A stretch of DNA of 39,741 nucleotides, taken from a virus. This document shows, in pieces, positions 24,300-32,607 of this stretch. The position numbers and the translations under genes are program-made. Where the stretch lies: positions 1 through 39,741 of IMG/VR virus record IMGVR_UViG_3300022696_000062. One strand, given 5' to 3'. Every line of letters begins with the position of its first letter. The stretch's first letter is position 1. Below the pieces are notes generated by a model. The model made no database searches. It was not told the DNA's origin and saw only the letters and a list, made by a program, of their open reading frames with translations.

Positions 24300-26427
24300 C
24301 TAACTTTCCTTTGTTTTTCTTAAGTTTGTAATTCGGAAACCTTTTGATGTCGAGGATTGGGGAGAGGATTTTAACCGTATCGAATAGTTTTTGGTATAGT
24401 TTATCCGAGTCATACTCCCCGTCGAACATCTCTGCAAGCGCAAGCTCGTCCTTTTTTCGAAAGAATACATTTATTTTGTCTCCCTCTTGGACTCGGCGTC
24501 CCGATCTATGAATTGCATCGAGTATTCTTTGCTCATTAGTACGTGCCGGATGTAGGACTTTTTTGGTGACAGTTTTTTTACTGCACCATTGGCGAATATC
24601 AGAATTAATAGTGGCAATGTTACCGACAAGAGTGTTATAAAGTAGATCAAGATCGCCATCATTTCCGTTAAGTATAATATGGATTGCATTTTTAATAAAC
24701 TCCTTTAGGGCGGGTTCCTTCATTGTGGCTTTGAGCGCCGAACCCTTAATAGTTAATTTACCGTCGTCTCGACGCATGACATAATTCTTAGCTTTTACCA
24801 CGATAAAATCGGTAAAGAACCCGTCGTCCTCCCACACGATACCTTTAGGAAACTCAGAGTTTAGAAGCTCAATAAACGAGTAGTGTCCCGCCTTATCAAG
24901 TGAAAGGTCGTCCCTAGTATAAGATATGGAGTCAGTGTCCCCGTTAACGATCGTAAGACCGTGCTTCTCGGCAAGCTCTACCGCCTTTTCTACGACACCC
25001 CGACCAAGTTTTGTCACAAGGGCCGCCTTCATCGGGGAGTTAAAGTTAAGCCCCGGCGCTCCCATGAATCCGTATGCCGAGTTAATAATAATCTTCTGGG
25101 CCTGCTCCACGTCCCGATACCCGCGCTCTCCCGTCTCGTTGGCAAGTCGTTTATTCTCTAGTCGCTCCTTGGTGAATATGTCAACCATCTTTAGGAAATA
25201 CGCCTTGGGGTCTTTGTCCGGGTCGAAAATTCGGTGCTGTAGTATTAGGGACGGGTAGAGTGACGCCACGTCAGCCTTGCCTACATTGTTGTAGCGACCG
25301 GGATTACCAAAACTAATCGCCCCCTGGTAATGTTTTGCGTCCGAAGCTTGGGGTATGCTGTGCCCCTCGGAAAGATAAGACCTAATCAGAAACGAGTTAA
25401 TCTGACTACCAGACGCCCCGTTGACGATCTGCTGAAAAGTTTTTGGAATAGACTGGGTGTAATAGAAAAACGATGGGGCCATGAGATCGAATAGTGCCAG
25501 CGAATCATCCGCATCGTCCACGCAGTAACGCTTAATCTTCTCCATCTCGTCAGGGTCTTGATAGTTATCCCGGATACTACCGGCATCGTAAAACTCTCGA
25601 CCTTCCCGAGTGAGTCCCTCGTGGTCAATGATCGCCTTGAGGCCATAGCTAGGGTAATTGCGGCCCACGTCGTACTTGATCGATAGGAAAAAAGTATCGA
25701 TGACTTCCCGACCGGGAATCGTAATGTTTTGATAGTCATAGGACTGGCTCCCGTCTTTGCGGAACTGTGAAACATATTTAGAAAATAATGCGGCTGAACC
25801 GTCTCGACCTAGCAAAAGGTCGTCGTCGAGGCAGTGGCGGAGATAGGGTAGGTCAAAGCCCAGGATATTGTGACCGAGGATTATAGAGGGGTTGACTACA
25901 CATACCCAGTCTACCCAAGCCCGAATCATCTCCTTATCGGAATCATATTGGTCCACCGAGAAGAGTCGACGTTGAAGGGAGTGGCCCAGCCGCACAGTGT
26001 TACTAATTAATATTACCTTAGAGTTATCATCGTGAGTAAGGCCCGTGGTCTCGATGTCAAAAGACAAGACCGACACGTCCTCAAGTTCCATGTTATTATA
26101 GTATGTGACGCCGGAGCGAATCATGTACATCTCGGCTGAGTTGTAAGCTACATAGTGGTCAACTTTCTGAGCGCGATAGGACCATCTCGCTTGATTGTAG
26201 GACTGCATGGTGTGATACTTCTTGGCGAACTTATAGTGTAGCTCCCCGTCCAACCGAATGCACTTGCCGTCGATGTCGTAAGGAAAAAGAATCCAACCCT
26301 CAAACGGGCGGCTATCCATCTGAATGCCCTTATTGTTCTCCGTATAAATGTCAACCGTTTCGTTATTGACGGTAACATTAACGACTCTCTTGGTGTCGTC
26401 CTGTCCGTACACAAACTTACCATTCAT
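24127..26427 (-). CDS. DNA polymerase, family B
   Basis: 766 aa replicative polymerase with proofreading. Exonuclease motifs are DIETTGL at 124-130, GHNILGFDLPYL at 185-196 and YCVDDADDSL at 301-310. Polymerase motif A is DVASLYPSLI at 386-395, motif B KIIINSAYGF at 445-454 and motif C GDTDS at 496-500; then a K-G-SALK segment. All catalytic acids are present. Shorter than T4 gp43 and without a TPR insertion like phi29, so primed from the neighbouring primase more likely than from a terminal protein. TAGGAGA precedes the ATG. The last 60 residues overlap another gene and may be dispensable. Confidence 0.95.
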   Translation of the reverse strand: MNGKFVYGQDDTKRVVNVTVNNETVDIYTENNKGIQMDSRPFEGWILFPYDIDGKCIRLDGELHYKFAKKYHTMQSYNQARWSYRAQKVDHYVAYNSAEMYMIRSGVTYYNNMELEDVSVLSFDIETTGLTHDDNSKVILISNTVRLGHSLQRRLFSVDQYDSDKEMIRAWVDWVCVVNPSIILGHNILGFDLPYLRHCLDDDLLLGRDGSAALFSKYVSQFRKDGSQSYDYQNITIPGREVIDTFFLSIKYDVGRNYPSYGLKAIIDHEGLTREGREFYDAGSIRDNYQDPDEMEKIKRYCVDDADDSLALFDLMAPSFFYYTQSIPKTFQQIVNGASGSQINSFLIRSYLSEGHSIPQASDAKHYQGAISFGNPGRYNNVGKADVASLYPSLILQHRIFDPDKDPKAYFLKMVDIFTKERLENKRLANETGERGYRDVEQAQKIIINSAYGFMGAPGLNFNSPMKAALVTKLGRGVVEKAVELAEKHGLTIVNGDTDSISYTRDDLSLDKAGHYSFIELLNSEFPKGIVWEDDGFFTDFIVVKAKNYVMRRDDGKLTIKGSALKATMKEPALKEFIKNAIHIILNGNDGDLDLLYNTLVGNIATINSDIRQWCSKKTVTKKVLHPARTNEQRILDAIHRSGRRVQEGDKINVFFRKKDELALAEMFDGEYDSDKLYQKLFDTVKILSPILDIKRFPNYKLKKNKGKLDEIVQRHTVLQSAGLGSDETDLRTTMERPGGTRGQNMVGSSGEIFKLSGIHSSGGDR

Positions 26428-27970
26428 TATTACTATCTCCTAAAGTATAGGTTTCAGTTTCTCTGTCAAATAATAGTTCTTGATCGATTAGTGGGGACCC
26501 GCCGCGCTGACTAGTCTCTACAAACCGTTTCTGTCCTTCGCGTCTGAAGATCATAGCACAGTCAACCGCCCCGTGGGTAGCCGTTGAGCCGAGGATTGAC
26601 CCCGTCCCGACTCCGCCCTTATTGGCGTGGTGAATCATGCATATATGCGCCTCCGACTCACGGGCCAACTCCCTCAATTGGGATAGCGCCTCGTTGATCG
26701 GGCCATAGTCGTTTACGTCTTTGATCTGTGCGAATAGTATCATGGTGTCTATAATAATAAGACTTGGGCGCTCTGTCAAGACATATTCTCGTAAATCTTC
26801 AACTACAGTAGGACCGAATACGCCGCCGATGTGGAGCTTGATCGGGTCCTCTGGTGTCATTCCGAGACGTTGAAATTGCTCGAATAACAATTCGGGCTGT
26901 TCCTCAAGTGCCAGATATAGCACCCTTCCTGCCTGCACGTCACGTCCAAGGAACTGCTCTCCGCGACATACACTCTTGGCCAACTGCCGGGTAAGGGTTG
27001 ACTTTCCCGATTTCGGGGGGCCTGACAAAAGCGAAAGTCCTCCGACCGATAGTAGCCCGTCCACAAGCCAATTGATTTTAGGCATGTCTTTAAACATCTG
27101 GTCAAGCGACGTAAAGTTGAACGTAGTCCGCTCCGTAGACTTACATCGGTCAGGCCCAAGTCGTTCGCAATAATCATGTAGCCAGGTGTCCTCGTTACTG
27201 CAAAGGTAAACTCCGCCTTGCCAATTCTCTCCATATATCACCTCAATAACTTCTCGCCACAGCGACTCTTTGTCGTAATCTTCGTTACGGTTCTCGTATG
27301 CGTCTTTACAAATATAGTATGCCTGCGACTTTGTATAGTTAAGCTTGCGAAGGTTACTAGCTAGTGCCATCATCGCCGCATTGCCCTCGCCCTTATCAAA
27401 CTGTCCGTTAGCAATTGCCCATACACAGTTGGACCAGCCGTGCGGTTTCTTATTAAAATCGACGCCTTCCTTGGCTGTCGCAACAGAGGGGGATTCCTGC
27501 TTAATAACAGGGTCGATAAGCTTTCCGTTAGGATTTGAGGAGTAAACATTCTGGCTCGGGTAGTACATCCTTGCTGGGTCCGAGCATTGCTTATCGGCTT
27601 GGGGATATTGTCTAATAAGTTTAGTGACGGTGTTTCGGTAGACTTTCCCGCTAGTAATTGGCGAGCTTAGGAATAGTATTACTCGAAATCTGTCTTGGAC
27701 CTGGCCGCCTTTACTTACTTGGTGGGACCGGGTGGGCGCGATGATGTGCTTATGCTCGGCGAACATCTCTCGGGCCTTATCGATAGATAGCCCCCCGTCA
27801 AAGTCGAGGGCTACCAGTTCTGAATGAATAAAATTATCGTTGGTGCGGTGAGCGTCCTTGAAGACACCACACGAGTATGTACGTTCACAAATCACGTCCA
27901 ACAGCGCGTTAAACCCTTGCACTTCCTGTACAGGGAACCGTGCGTTGTTCTCACCGACCGATACTAACAT
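26417..27970 (-). CDS. Primase-helicase (AEP primase fused to RecA-like helicase)
   Basis: 517 aa. The N-terminal domain has ELVALDFDGG with the D-h-D pair at 56-58, RSHQ at 81-84 and DRFRVIL at 93-99, the pattern of archaeo-eukaryotic primases. Residues about 170-245 (GEGNAAMMALASNLRKLNY) look like a PriCT-type linker domain. The C-terminal part is a RepA/AAA_25-type ATPase with Walker A GPPKSGKST at 317-325 and Walker B LIIIDT at 404-409. It should unwind DNA and lay primers for the family B polymerase, whose gene follows with an 11-bp overlap. Confidence 0.88.
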   Translation of the reverse strand: MLVSVGENNARFPVQEVQGFNALLDVICERTYSCGVFKDAHRTNDNFIHSELVALDFDGGLSIDKAREMFAEHKHIIAPTRSHQVSKGGQVQDRFRVILFLSSPITSGKVYRNTVTKLIRQYPQADKQCSDPARMYYPSQNVYSSNPNGKLIDPVIKQESPSVATAKEGVDFNKKPHGWSNCVWAIANGQFDKGEGNAAMMALASNLRKLNYTKSQAYYICKDAYENRNEDYDKESLWREVIEVIYGENWQGGVYLCSNEDTWLHDYCERLGPDRCKSTERTTFNFTSLDQMFKDMPKINWLVDGLLSVGGLSLLSGPPKSGKSTLTRQLAKSVCRGEQFLGRDVQAGRVLYLALEEQPELLFEQFQRLGMTPEDPIKLHIGGVFGPTVVEDLREYVLTERPSLIIIDTMILFAQIKDVNDYGPINEALSQLRELARESEAHICMIHHANKGGVGTGSILGSTATHGAVDCAMIFRREGQKRFVETSQRGGSPLIDQELLFDRETETYTLGDSNNEW

Positions 27971-28437
27971 TAGAAGTCCGCCCGTACGCTAGAGGCTTTA
28001 GTGGCTTTCTTCGCAACCTTACCGACTACGCTATTAGCGTCATCGTCCTCGGCCTGCATAGACAGGATAGACCCAAGAGTGTAGCGGCGTGCGTATGTAA
28101 TCGCGGCTCCAAGTTTCTGCATGTCGGTGATATTTCCGGGGATAGAGAAGCTGCTAGAGATATTGGTCCCAGTCTCGCTGTCAGTGATCTGCGTCTGCAC
28201 CACGTTAACATAGCCGTTTTGTGAGTTAGCCGCCACGACCGGTTGCGTAAGCACTAGGCCCGCTTCCTGAAGTAGTGGCTCGACCGCCTTAAGGTGACTG
28301 TTTAGGTCGGCATACTTGCTGTTAAAAAATGGATTATTTGAGGATTTGCTTACCGCTCCCATCTGCTTCTTAACCGTGAGTATCTTACTGTATAGTTGCT
28401 TGAACTTCTCAGTGTCACTCATATCTGTTTTACTCAT
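27970..28437 (-). CDS. ERF-family single-strand annealing protein
   Basis: 155 aa. The motif series GAVSKSSNNPFFNSKYADLNSHLKAVEPLLQEAGL (key residues NPFF, KYADL and the following helix) and the later ITYARRYTLGSIL are hallmarks of the ERF superfamily, ring-forming recombinases that anneal complementary strands. It likely works with the Cas4-like nuclease directly upstream, the usual pairing of annealing protein and exonuclease. Start 28437 has AAGGAG four bases upstream and overlaps the nuclease stop (ATGA). Confidence 0.93.
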   Translation of the reverse strand: MSKTDMSDTEKFKQLYSKILTVKKQMGAVSKSSNNPFFNSKYADLNSHLKAVEPLLQEAGLVLTQPVVAANSQNGYVNVVQTQITDSETGTNISSSFSIPGNITDMQKLGAAITYARRYTLGSILSMQAEDDDANSVVGKVAKKATKASSVRADF

Positions 28438-29366
28438 TTTTTCTCCTTTTTCGTTAGACCTGTATGGTCGTTCTTCCAACACGTATTAATATACGGACAC
28501 GGTTTCCCGTACATCCATTTACATCCTGCCAGATTGCGAGGAAAATGTCCGGCGTCAATCATCTTCTGCGTTTCAGCGATAGAGTCCTCGACCATCTGCT
28601 TACGTTCAGGAGTTGCCTGCGTACCTATTAGCTGAATCTCGGGCTTTACAGTTACGTCAATATCCCACGGCCCGCCGCATCTCTTACCTTTCACCTTAGC
28701 GTTGCAAGTCTTGTACCCGCCCCCGACAACCTCGTGGCTACAACGACGGCACTTCTTGCGTTTGATCTTCTTAATGGTCTTTACCATCACAACGAACGCC
28801 ACGTTATCGATCTTTTCGCGGGATGCATAAAATGCTAACTGCGGGCTCAGATCGGCGTCTTCGTCCTTATACGGCATCTTGGACGTCTTGTGGTCTAGCA
28901 GTACGGGGCCGTCAAATCCCAGCATCTCGACAACAGCGTCTAGGAAACCCGGGTTGCCCTCGATCTCCTTCTGTACGTGTATAACTTTTGTAATTAACGG
29001 CAAAATGCGTCGCTCGTACTCTTCAATCAGGACGCGCCCCTTGATGCGCATAGATGCCCAAGCCATGTACTCGAAAGGTTTTCCCTGAAGCTGGGCCGCC
29101 TGCTCGTCTGTAAAGAGGTCCATGTCTAGGTCCTGGCTGTCCCACACGACGTTCTGCATATCCTCGTATTTAAAGTTATCCTGGAATACAGCCACCGGGT
29201 CCTTATGGCCCGTCAGTAGCTGGTTAAGCGCCTCGTCGATGGCCGTACCGAACACAAGGGGGCTACCTATACTCTCGGGTCGTAGTCTGTCTATGTAATG
29301 ATACTTATATAGCTGTGGACAGTCGTGATACTTCTTCCACGCGCTAAAACTAATCTTCTTTTTCAT
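28434..29366 (-). CDS. Cas4-like PD-(D/E)XK exonuclease with Fe-S cysteines and a zinc-binding insert
   Basis: 310 aa. SFSAWKKYHDCPQLYKY (C16) opens the protein and GCKWMYGKPCPYINTCW (C282, C290, C296) closes it, the four cysteines of the iron-sulphur staple of Cas4/AddB nucleases. Nuclease residues are D143, D158 and K160 (LLDHKTSK) and Q176. A Cys-rich insert at 206-230 (CRRC, then C221 and C230) should bind zinc and is not standard in Cas4. Expected role: end resection that feeds the ERF annealing protein, or replication/recombination. No cas genes or array accompany it. Confidence 0.85.
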   Translation of the reverse strand: MKKKISFSAWKKYHDCPQLYKYHYIDRLRPESIGSPLVFGTAIDEALNQLLTGHKDPVAVFQDNFKYEDMQNVVWDSQDLDMDLFTDEQAAQLQGKPFEYMAWASMRIKGRVLIEEYERRILPLITKVIHVQKEIEGNPGFLDAVVEMLGFDGPVLLDHKTSKMPYKDEDADLSPQLAFYASREKIDNVAFVVMVKTIKKIKRKKCRRCSHEVVGGGYKTCNAKVKGKRCGGPWDIDVTVKPEIQLIGTQATPERKQMVEDSIAETQKMIDAGHFPRNLAGCKWMYGKPCPYINTCWKNDHTGLTKKEKK

Positions 29367-29622
29367 ATGGATAATCCTTATAGTAATACATTAAAACAAT
29401 TGCCACGCATATAGTGTTTAGCCCGTAGTTAAAGTGTAGGGGCGCCGCCATGATTCCTTTCATAAACAGGTACATCCAACCTAAAACTTCTCCAGAGAAC
29501 CATACCCATGCGAACCAAACTGGACGGATGGACGTCTTGCCCGTAATAAGACACTCGATAGCAAGCGATAAACCTGTTGCTGTAAGTAGCCCGTTACCTA
29601 AATATCCGATTAACTCTTCCAC
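29350..29622 (-). CDS. Small multi-pass membrane protein
   Basis: 90 aa from GTG 29622, with AAGGA about 8 bases upstream and overlap with the preceding stop. Hydrophobic spans at about 8-27 (LGNGLLTATGLSLAIECLI), 36-55 (WFAWVWFSGEVLGWMYLF) and 65-80 (YGLNTICVAIVLMYYY), with a short charged tail. Placement among replication genes is unusual for a membrane protein; membrane-level immunity, nucleotide transport or replisome anchoring are all possible. No family recognised. Confidence 0.6.
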   Translation of the reverse strand: MEELIGYLGNGLLTATGLSLAIECLITGKTSIRPVWFAWVWFSGEVLGWMYLFMKGIMAAPLHFNYGLNTICVAIVLMYYYKDYPYEKED

Positions 29623-29927
29623 CGATCATCCTTCCCAGTTTTCGTAATCTCGAAAGTAATAAGAAACATAAGCCCGCAAGCTGCATGAGCAAGATGACTA
29701 ATTCCCGATTCAGGATCTCGGCTCTCTCCCCCGAGCCAGGCAAAAATATGACGAAGCACGGCACCACTAACACGAGTCCAATTAAAACCATTTCTCCAGT
29801 TATTGTCAGCGTACTTAGTAGCGCCGAACGCCAAAACTTTTCCAATTTCATTCATCGCCTCCGCCGGTATCAGTTCCATTCTCGGTTTCCCCTGATCGTA
29901 CTTCACCGCTTTGGAAGAATTTTGCAT
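29610..29927 (-). CDS. dATP/dGTP diphosphohydrolase-like protein (DUF5664 type)
   Basis: 105 aa. KYDQGKPRMELIPAEAMNEI and FGATKYADNNWRNGF, then RVSGAVLRHIFAWLGGES and SGISHLAHAACGLMFL, are the conserved segments of the phage family described as dATP/dGTP diphosphohydrolase N-terminal. An alpha-helical, MazG-like fold is expected. Members hydrolyse purine dNTPs, changing the nucleotide pool; related enzymes occur in phages with 2-aminoadenine DNA. No PurZ-like gene is present here. The start may be 29927 or 29945; GAGAGGG nine bases before 29927 favours it. Confidence 0.75.
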   Translation of the reverse strand: MQNSSKAVKYDQGKPRMELIPAEAMNEIGKVLAFGATKYADNNWRNGFNWTRVSGAVLRHIFAWLGGESRDPESGISHLAHAACGLMFLITFEITKTGKDDRWKS

Positions 29928-30096
29928 ACCTTTTTGCCCTCTCATCTAGTAGTTGATCTAGTACTTTTTCAATCTGATCGGCGTTGATGCCGTGTCTTTC
30001 TGCTACTTTTCGGAACTGCCACTTCGTACCGTAAACTTGCTGGCTCTTGACTTGTAACCGTAACCATTGCTCGATTGGCATGTTATGTTTATTCAT
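29848..30096 (-). CDS. Hypothetical small protein
   Basis: 82 aa with GGGAGAA before the ATG. A helical body (MPIEQWLRLQVKSQQVYGTKWQFRKV, described by conserved W, Q and R; then AERHGINADQIEKVLDQLLDERAK) reads like a small helix-turn-helix, followed by a polar tail with G, T and E. DNA binding is possible. The 3' end overlaps the diphosphohydrolase gene by 80 bp. Confidence 0.55.
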   Translation of the reverse strand: MNKHNMPIEQWLRLQVKSQQVYGTKWQFRKVAERHGINADQIEKVLDQLLDERAKRYAKFFQSGEVRSGETENGTDTGGGDE

Positions 30097-30305
30097 TACA
30101 ATTCTCCCAGTTTTGTTAATAAAATTTTGCCCTCTGCAGCATGTTTACGCCAGATTGAAGTGTAATTCATCGCCTCTAATTGTTCTCGATCTAGCCCACA
30201 GTCGACAATCCAAATATTTGTTCCTGGAACGTGCAGCATTATTTCCGTAAATTCTAAAGGCCCGTCAATATCCATATCAAACCACTCTTGTAGGTATACT
30301 TCCAT
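30096..30305 (-). CDS. Hypothetical small protein
   Basis: 69 aa. ATG 30305 is chosen because GGAGG lies six bases upstream; an in-frame ATG at 30356 lies inside the exonuclease gene with no such site. Sequence with MEVYLQEWFDMDIDGPLEF and a C-terminal helix (REQLEAMNYTSIWRKHA), acidic overall. No family recognised. It follows the exonuclease stop by 1 bp, so the two are transcribed together. Confidence 0.6.
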   Translation of the reverse strand: MEVYLQEWFDMDIDGPLEFTEIMLHVPGTNIWIVDCGLDREQLEAMNYTSIWRKHAAEGKILLTKLGEL

Positions 30306-30306
30306 A

Positions 30307-31071
30307 TTAATCCTCCAACGCTTTAGTTCCGGGAAACTGGGACCCGCAGTCGCCACACATATATCTCTGGTATTTCTTTTTTAGCGACCGGCGCGTACCG
30401 TTACGGTGTACGTTGGTAGAGCCGCACGTTCGACATACTATATCCGCATCGGCCCAATGCTCACGGTTAGCCGCCTTGTTGCCCATGTAGGGGCGAAGTT
30501 TCATGTAAATGTCGCGCAAGACCTTTACGTCCTGTTTACAGTAGCGGTCCATAATCTCGAAGTCCTCTTTGGTGGCCTCTTTAAATGCGATGCGTTCCCA
30601 GGTGCCCCACTTATCGGGCCAGTGCATCTTCTCGGCTACCCCGAAAAACTTTGCGACGTTGTCTAGGCTGTTACTGTAGAGACTAAGCTTTGACTTTGCG
30701 ACCTGCTTGGTGTCGACGTGCTTGATCTTGTCATCGACGGGAGGGAAACCGTAGTATGCAAGTCTCGTGTTAAGGACCTTGACGTCGAACGATTTGCCGT
30801 TGTGCGTTACGATCTCGTCGGCATCATTTAGCATTTCCCATGCAAGATGTACAAGGGCGGCGTCGTCTGCCGCATCATCGCTCAACTCCCAGCTGTTAAT
30901 AGACTCTGGTGCGTCCATACCCTCGACCATGTACCCGAAACACATGATAGTCTGAAGCTGCGCCTTGAATGTACGACCGGGCCACGCTCCAATGCTGGGC
31001 AACACTTTATAATTTTCCCTTGGGTCGGGAAGGGTTTCAAGGTCCCAGTAGACCACTTTAGGCTTTTTCAT
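30307..31071 (-). CDS. DEDD 3'-5' exonuclease with C-terminal zinc ribbon
   Basis: 254 aa. ExoI is YWDLETLP with D10 and E12, ExoII HNGKSFDVKVL with D96, and ExoIII DRYCKQDVKVL with Y177 and D181, so the DnaQ-like active site is complete, of the DEDDy kind. Residues 211-243 add a zinc ribbon (CRTCGS at 213-218 and CGDCGS at 239-244), probably for nucleic-acid binding. Since the polymerase has its own proofreading domain, this is an additional nuclease for end processing, RNA primer removal or host-nucleic-acid degradation. AAAGGAAAC precedes the start at 31071; an in-frame upstream start overlaps the previous gene. Confidence 0.85.
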   Translation of the reverse strand: MKKPKVVYWDLETLPDPRENYKVLPSIGAWPGRTFKAQLQTIMCFGYMVEGMDAPESINSWELSDDAADDAALVHLAWEMLNDADEIVTHNGKSFDVKVLNTRLAYYGFPPVDDKIKHVDTKQVAKSKLSLYSNSLDNVAKFFGVAEKMHWPDKWGTWERIAFKEATKEDFEIMDRYCKQDVKVLRDIYMKLRPYMGNKAANREHWADADIVCRTCGSTNVHRNGTRRSLKKKYQRYMCGDCGSQFPGTKALED

Positions 31072-31564
31072 TTTGTTTCCTTTGTTCTCTGTTATATTCT
31101 TTTCGCATTTCATTCATCTTTACATACATACGCGCTAGGATGGCGGGCCACTCTTTAGACCAGTCGGCGTGGGATCTGCGAAGCTCATTCATTGCTTGAA
31201 CTATAATTGTCTGGCTCGCCATTTCGTAGCCCCCGATTTTAAGGGCGTCTCTCCACTCCCACTCGTTAGAGGCATCTTCCATAAACTCTTGATCGTCATC
31301 GGAGTATTCTAGAGTTTTGGTCGCTTCGGCCACCTCGAATATGCCCCGGTATAGTTGGTTATACCTGCGGTAACCCTCGATTAACATATATCCTTCAGTC
31401 TGGATGCGGTCCTCTTCCGGTATCTCTGACATCAAGTTGGCGTAATACTCATGGTAAAACTGCTCTACCCACTCACGCTCACTATCAGACAATTCATCCT
31501 CGTACTCACGGTAGTCCATCTTTTCATAAAGCAATTCGCTTATTTTCTGTTTTTTCTTCGCCAT
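31058..31564 (-). CDS. Hypothetical acidic helical protein
   Basis: 168 aa from ATG 31564, with GGAAGAG upstream. Strongly helical and charged (YREYEDELSDSEREWVEQFY, then EFMEDASNEWEWRDALKIGGYE), with W-rich segments and a basic end (EYNREQRKQNEKA). The charge pattern suggests a soluble partner protein for a replication or host protein. I recognise no family. It overlaps the HExxH gene by 25 bp and the exonuclease gene by 14 bp. Confidence 0.6.
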   Translation of the reverse strand: MAKKKQKISELLYEKMDYREYEDELSDSEREWVEQFYHEYYANLMSEIPEEDRIQTEGYMLIEGYRRYNQLYRGIFEVAEATKTLEYSDDDQEFMEDASNEWEWRDALKIGGYEMASQTIIVQAMNELRRSHADWSKEWPAILARMYVKMNEMRKEYNREQRKQNEKA

Positions 31565-32064
31565 TGTCTCTTCCACTCTTTTTGTTCTTTATTTGTTGGG
31601 TAGTCACCTGTCTGATAGTATCGCAGGTAAACCCACCTATCCAGAGCCATCTCATATTCCAGTTTCCATTTTGGAATATTCAACCTCAACTCCTTATATA
31701 TAACAGCCATGTAATCAATTGCCTTACATTCGCTGTTATAAATATGACGCCGAAGATACTTGGGAGTGGGTTTACTGACCCTAGGCCGGCGCTCCCACTC
31801 TCTTTCCCAAGCTTTATTAAGTAATATAGAATTTCCTTCTTGCATGATATGAACCCAGTCAAGATGATGCCCTAACTCGTGCAGCATTATGAAAATCTTA
31901 CAAGTGTATGACTGACCGGGCCATTCATATAATTCTATAGTTTGCGATTCATGATCGTATGTTCCGCCGGGGTCGTTCCGTTTGTAACGCTTGCGCACGA
32001 CATTGATGCCGAGACCTTTGGCGTACTTAATTACTCTATCGAACTCTTCCTGGCGGATTCCCAT
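31540..32064 (-). CDS. HExxH metallopeptidase-like protein
   Basis: 174 aa. IMLHELGHHLDWVH has the zincin motif with H62, E63 and H66; a downstream SECKAIDYMAV (E112) can supply the third zinc ligand in the style of gluzincins or ImmA/IrrE-like peptidases. Such phage enzymes may cut host regulators or process phage proteins, but no substrate can be read from sequence. Its ATG overlaps the preceding stop (TAATG). The basic C-terminus (WKRQWRRKNRK) could contact nucleic acid. This is one of two HELGH proteins in this genome. Confidence 0.75.
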   Translation of the reverse strand: MGIRQEEFDRVIKYAKGLGINVVRKRYKRNDPGGTYDHESQTIELYEWPGQSYTCKIFIMLHELGHHLDWVHIMQEGNSILLNKAWEREWERRPRVSKPTPKYLRRHIYNSECKAIDYMAVIYKELRLNIPKWKLEYEMALDRWVYLRYYQTGDYPTNKEQKEWKRQWRRKNRK

Positions 32065-32336
32065 TACGATTCCTGTTTCTTCGCAGTTACATTAGCAAGA
32101 ATAAATTCTGGAATTCTGGATTTACGAACTTCGGCTTGCGAGGCATCCAGCTTTCCGGCGGCCACTAGACCATCTACTTCATCTTTGGGGGCGTTAAAGA
32201 ATAAGATATCTGTCCCCAAAACTTGAATTAATTGAGCAGCAATCGCCGCGCCTTCAGAACCCGCTTGTACGCCGGCTCCCAATCGTAGATAACGAGTAGT
32301 ACCGCTTTTTGATACTTGGTATTGACCGATCTTCAT
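32064..32336 (-). CDS. Hypothetical protein
   Basis: 90 aa with GGAG five bases before the ATG. Starts with beta (KIGQYQVSKSGTTRYLRLG), then an alanine/glycine-rich helical part (GVQAGSEGAAIAAQLIQVLG) and a helix rich in A, D and E. No family recognised. The next gene starts on its stop codon, so they are probably co-translated. Confidence 0.6.
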   Translation of the reverse strand: MKIGQYQVSKSGTTRYLRLGAGVQAGSEGAAIAAQLIQVLGTDILFFNAPKDEVDGLVAAGKLDASQAEVRKSRIPEFILANVTAKKQES

Positions 32337-32346
32337 TTATACTCCT

Positions 32347-32607
32347 TTAGTGTATGGTGTCATGTCCACCGTTATTAATAAATTCTTCTTCTTCATACAT
32401 AGCTTGACCCATTGCATAACCGACAACGTACATCACAAGCTCATCGTATTTCAACTTATCTAATATCTCGCCTTCCATAAGCAGGTCTCGAAGCATGTAC
32501 CCTTCCTGTCCGAAATTTAGAGCGTCAACGAACCACTCTTCGGCATCGGTCTTAGGCTCCTCAGTTCCCTGCATTAACGCCGTTAGTCTCTGAATGTCGA
32601 TCTTCAC
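32347..32607 (-). CDS. Hypothetical acidic protein
   Basis: 86 aa from GTG 32607, preceded by GGAAG. Very acidic and helical (EEPKTDAEEWFVDALNFGQEG, by key residues E, D and W; then MLRDLLMEGEILDKLKYDELV), ending in EEEEFINNGGHD. The charge suggests a possible DNA-mimic or inhibitor, but small acidic phage proteins are common and unassigned. Overlaps the thioredoxin-like gene 3' end by 47 bp. Confidence 0.55.
   Translation of the reverse strand: MKIDIQRLTALMQGTEEPKTDAEEWFVDALNFGQEGYMLRDLLMEGEILDKLKYDELVMYVVGYAMGQAMYEEEEFINNGGHDTIH

Noticed and set aside
28434-29366. Cas4-like gene as evidence of a CRISPR system
   Set aside because: No cas1/cas2, effector or array present; Cas4-like nucleases are common in phage recombination modules.
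29594-29851. 85-codon hydrophobic leftward frame
   Set aside because: Lies within the dATP/dGTP diphosphohydrolase-like gene on the same strand in another frame; hydrophobicity is a by-product.
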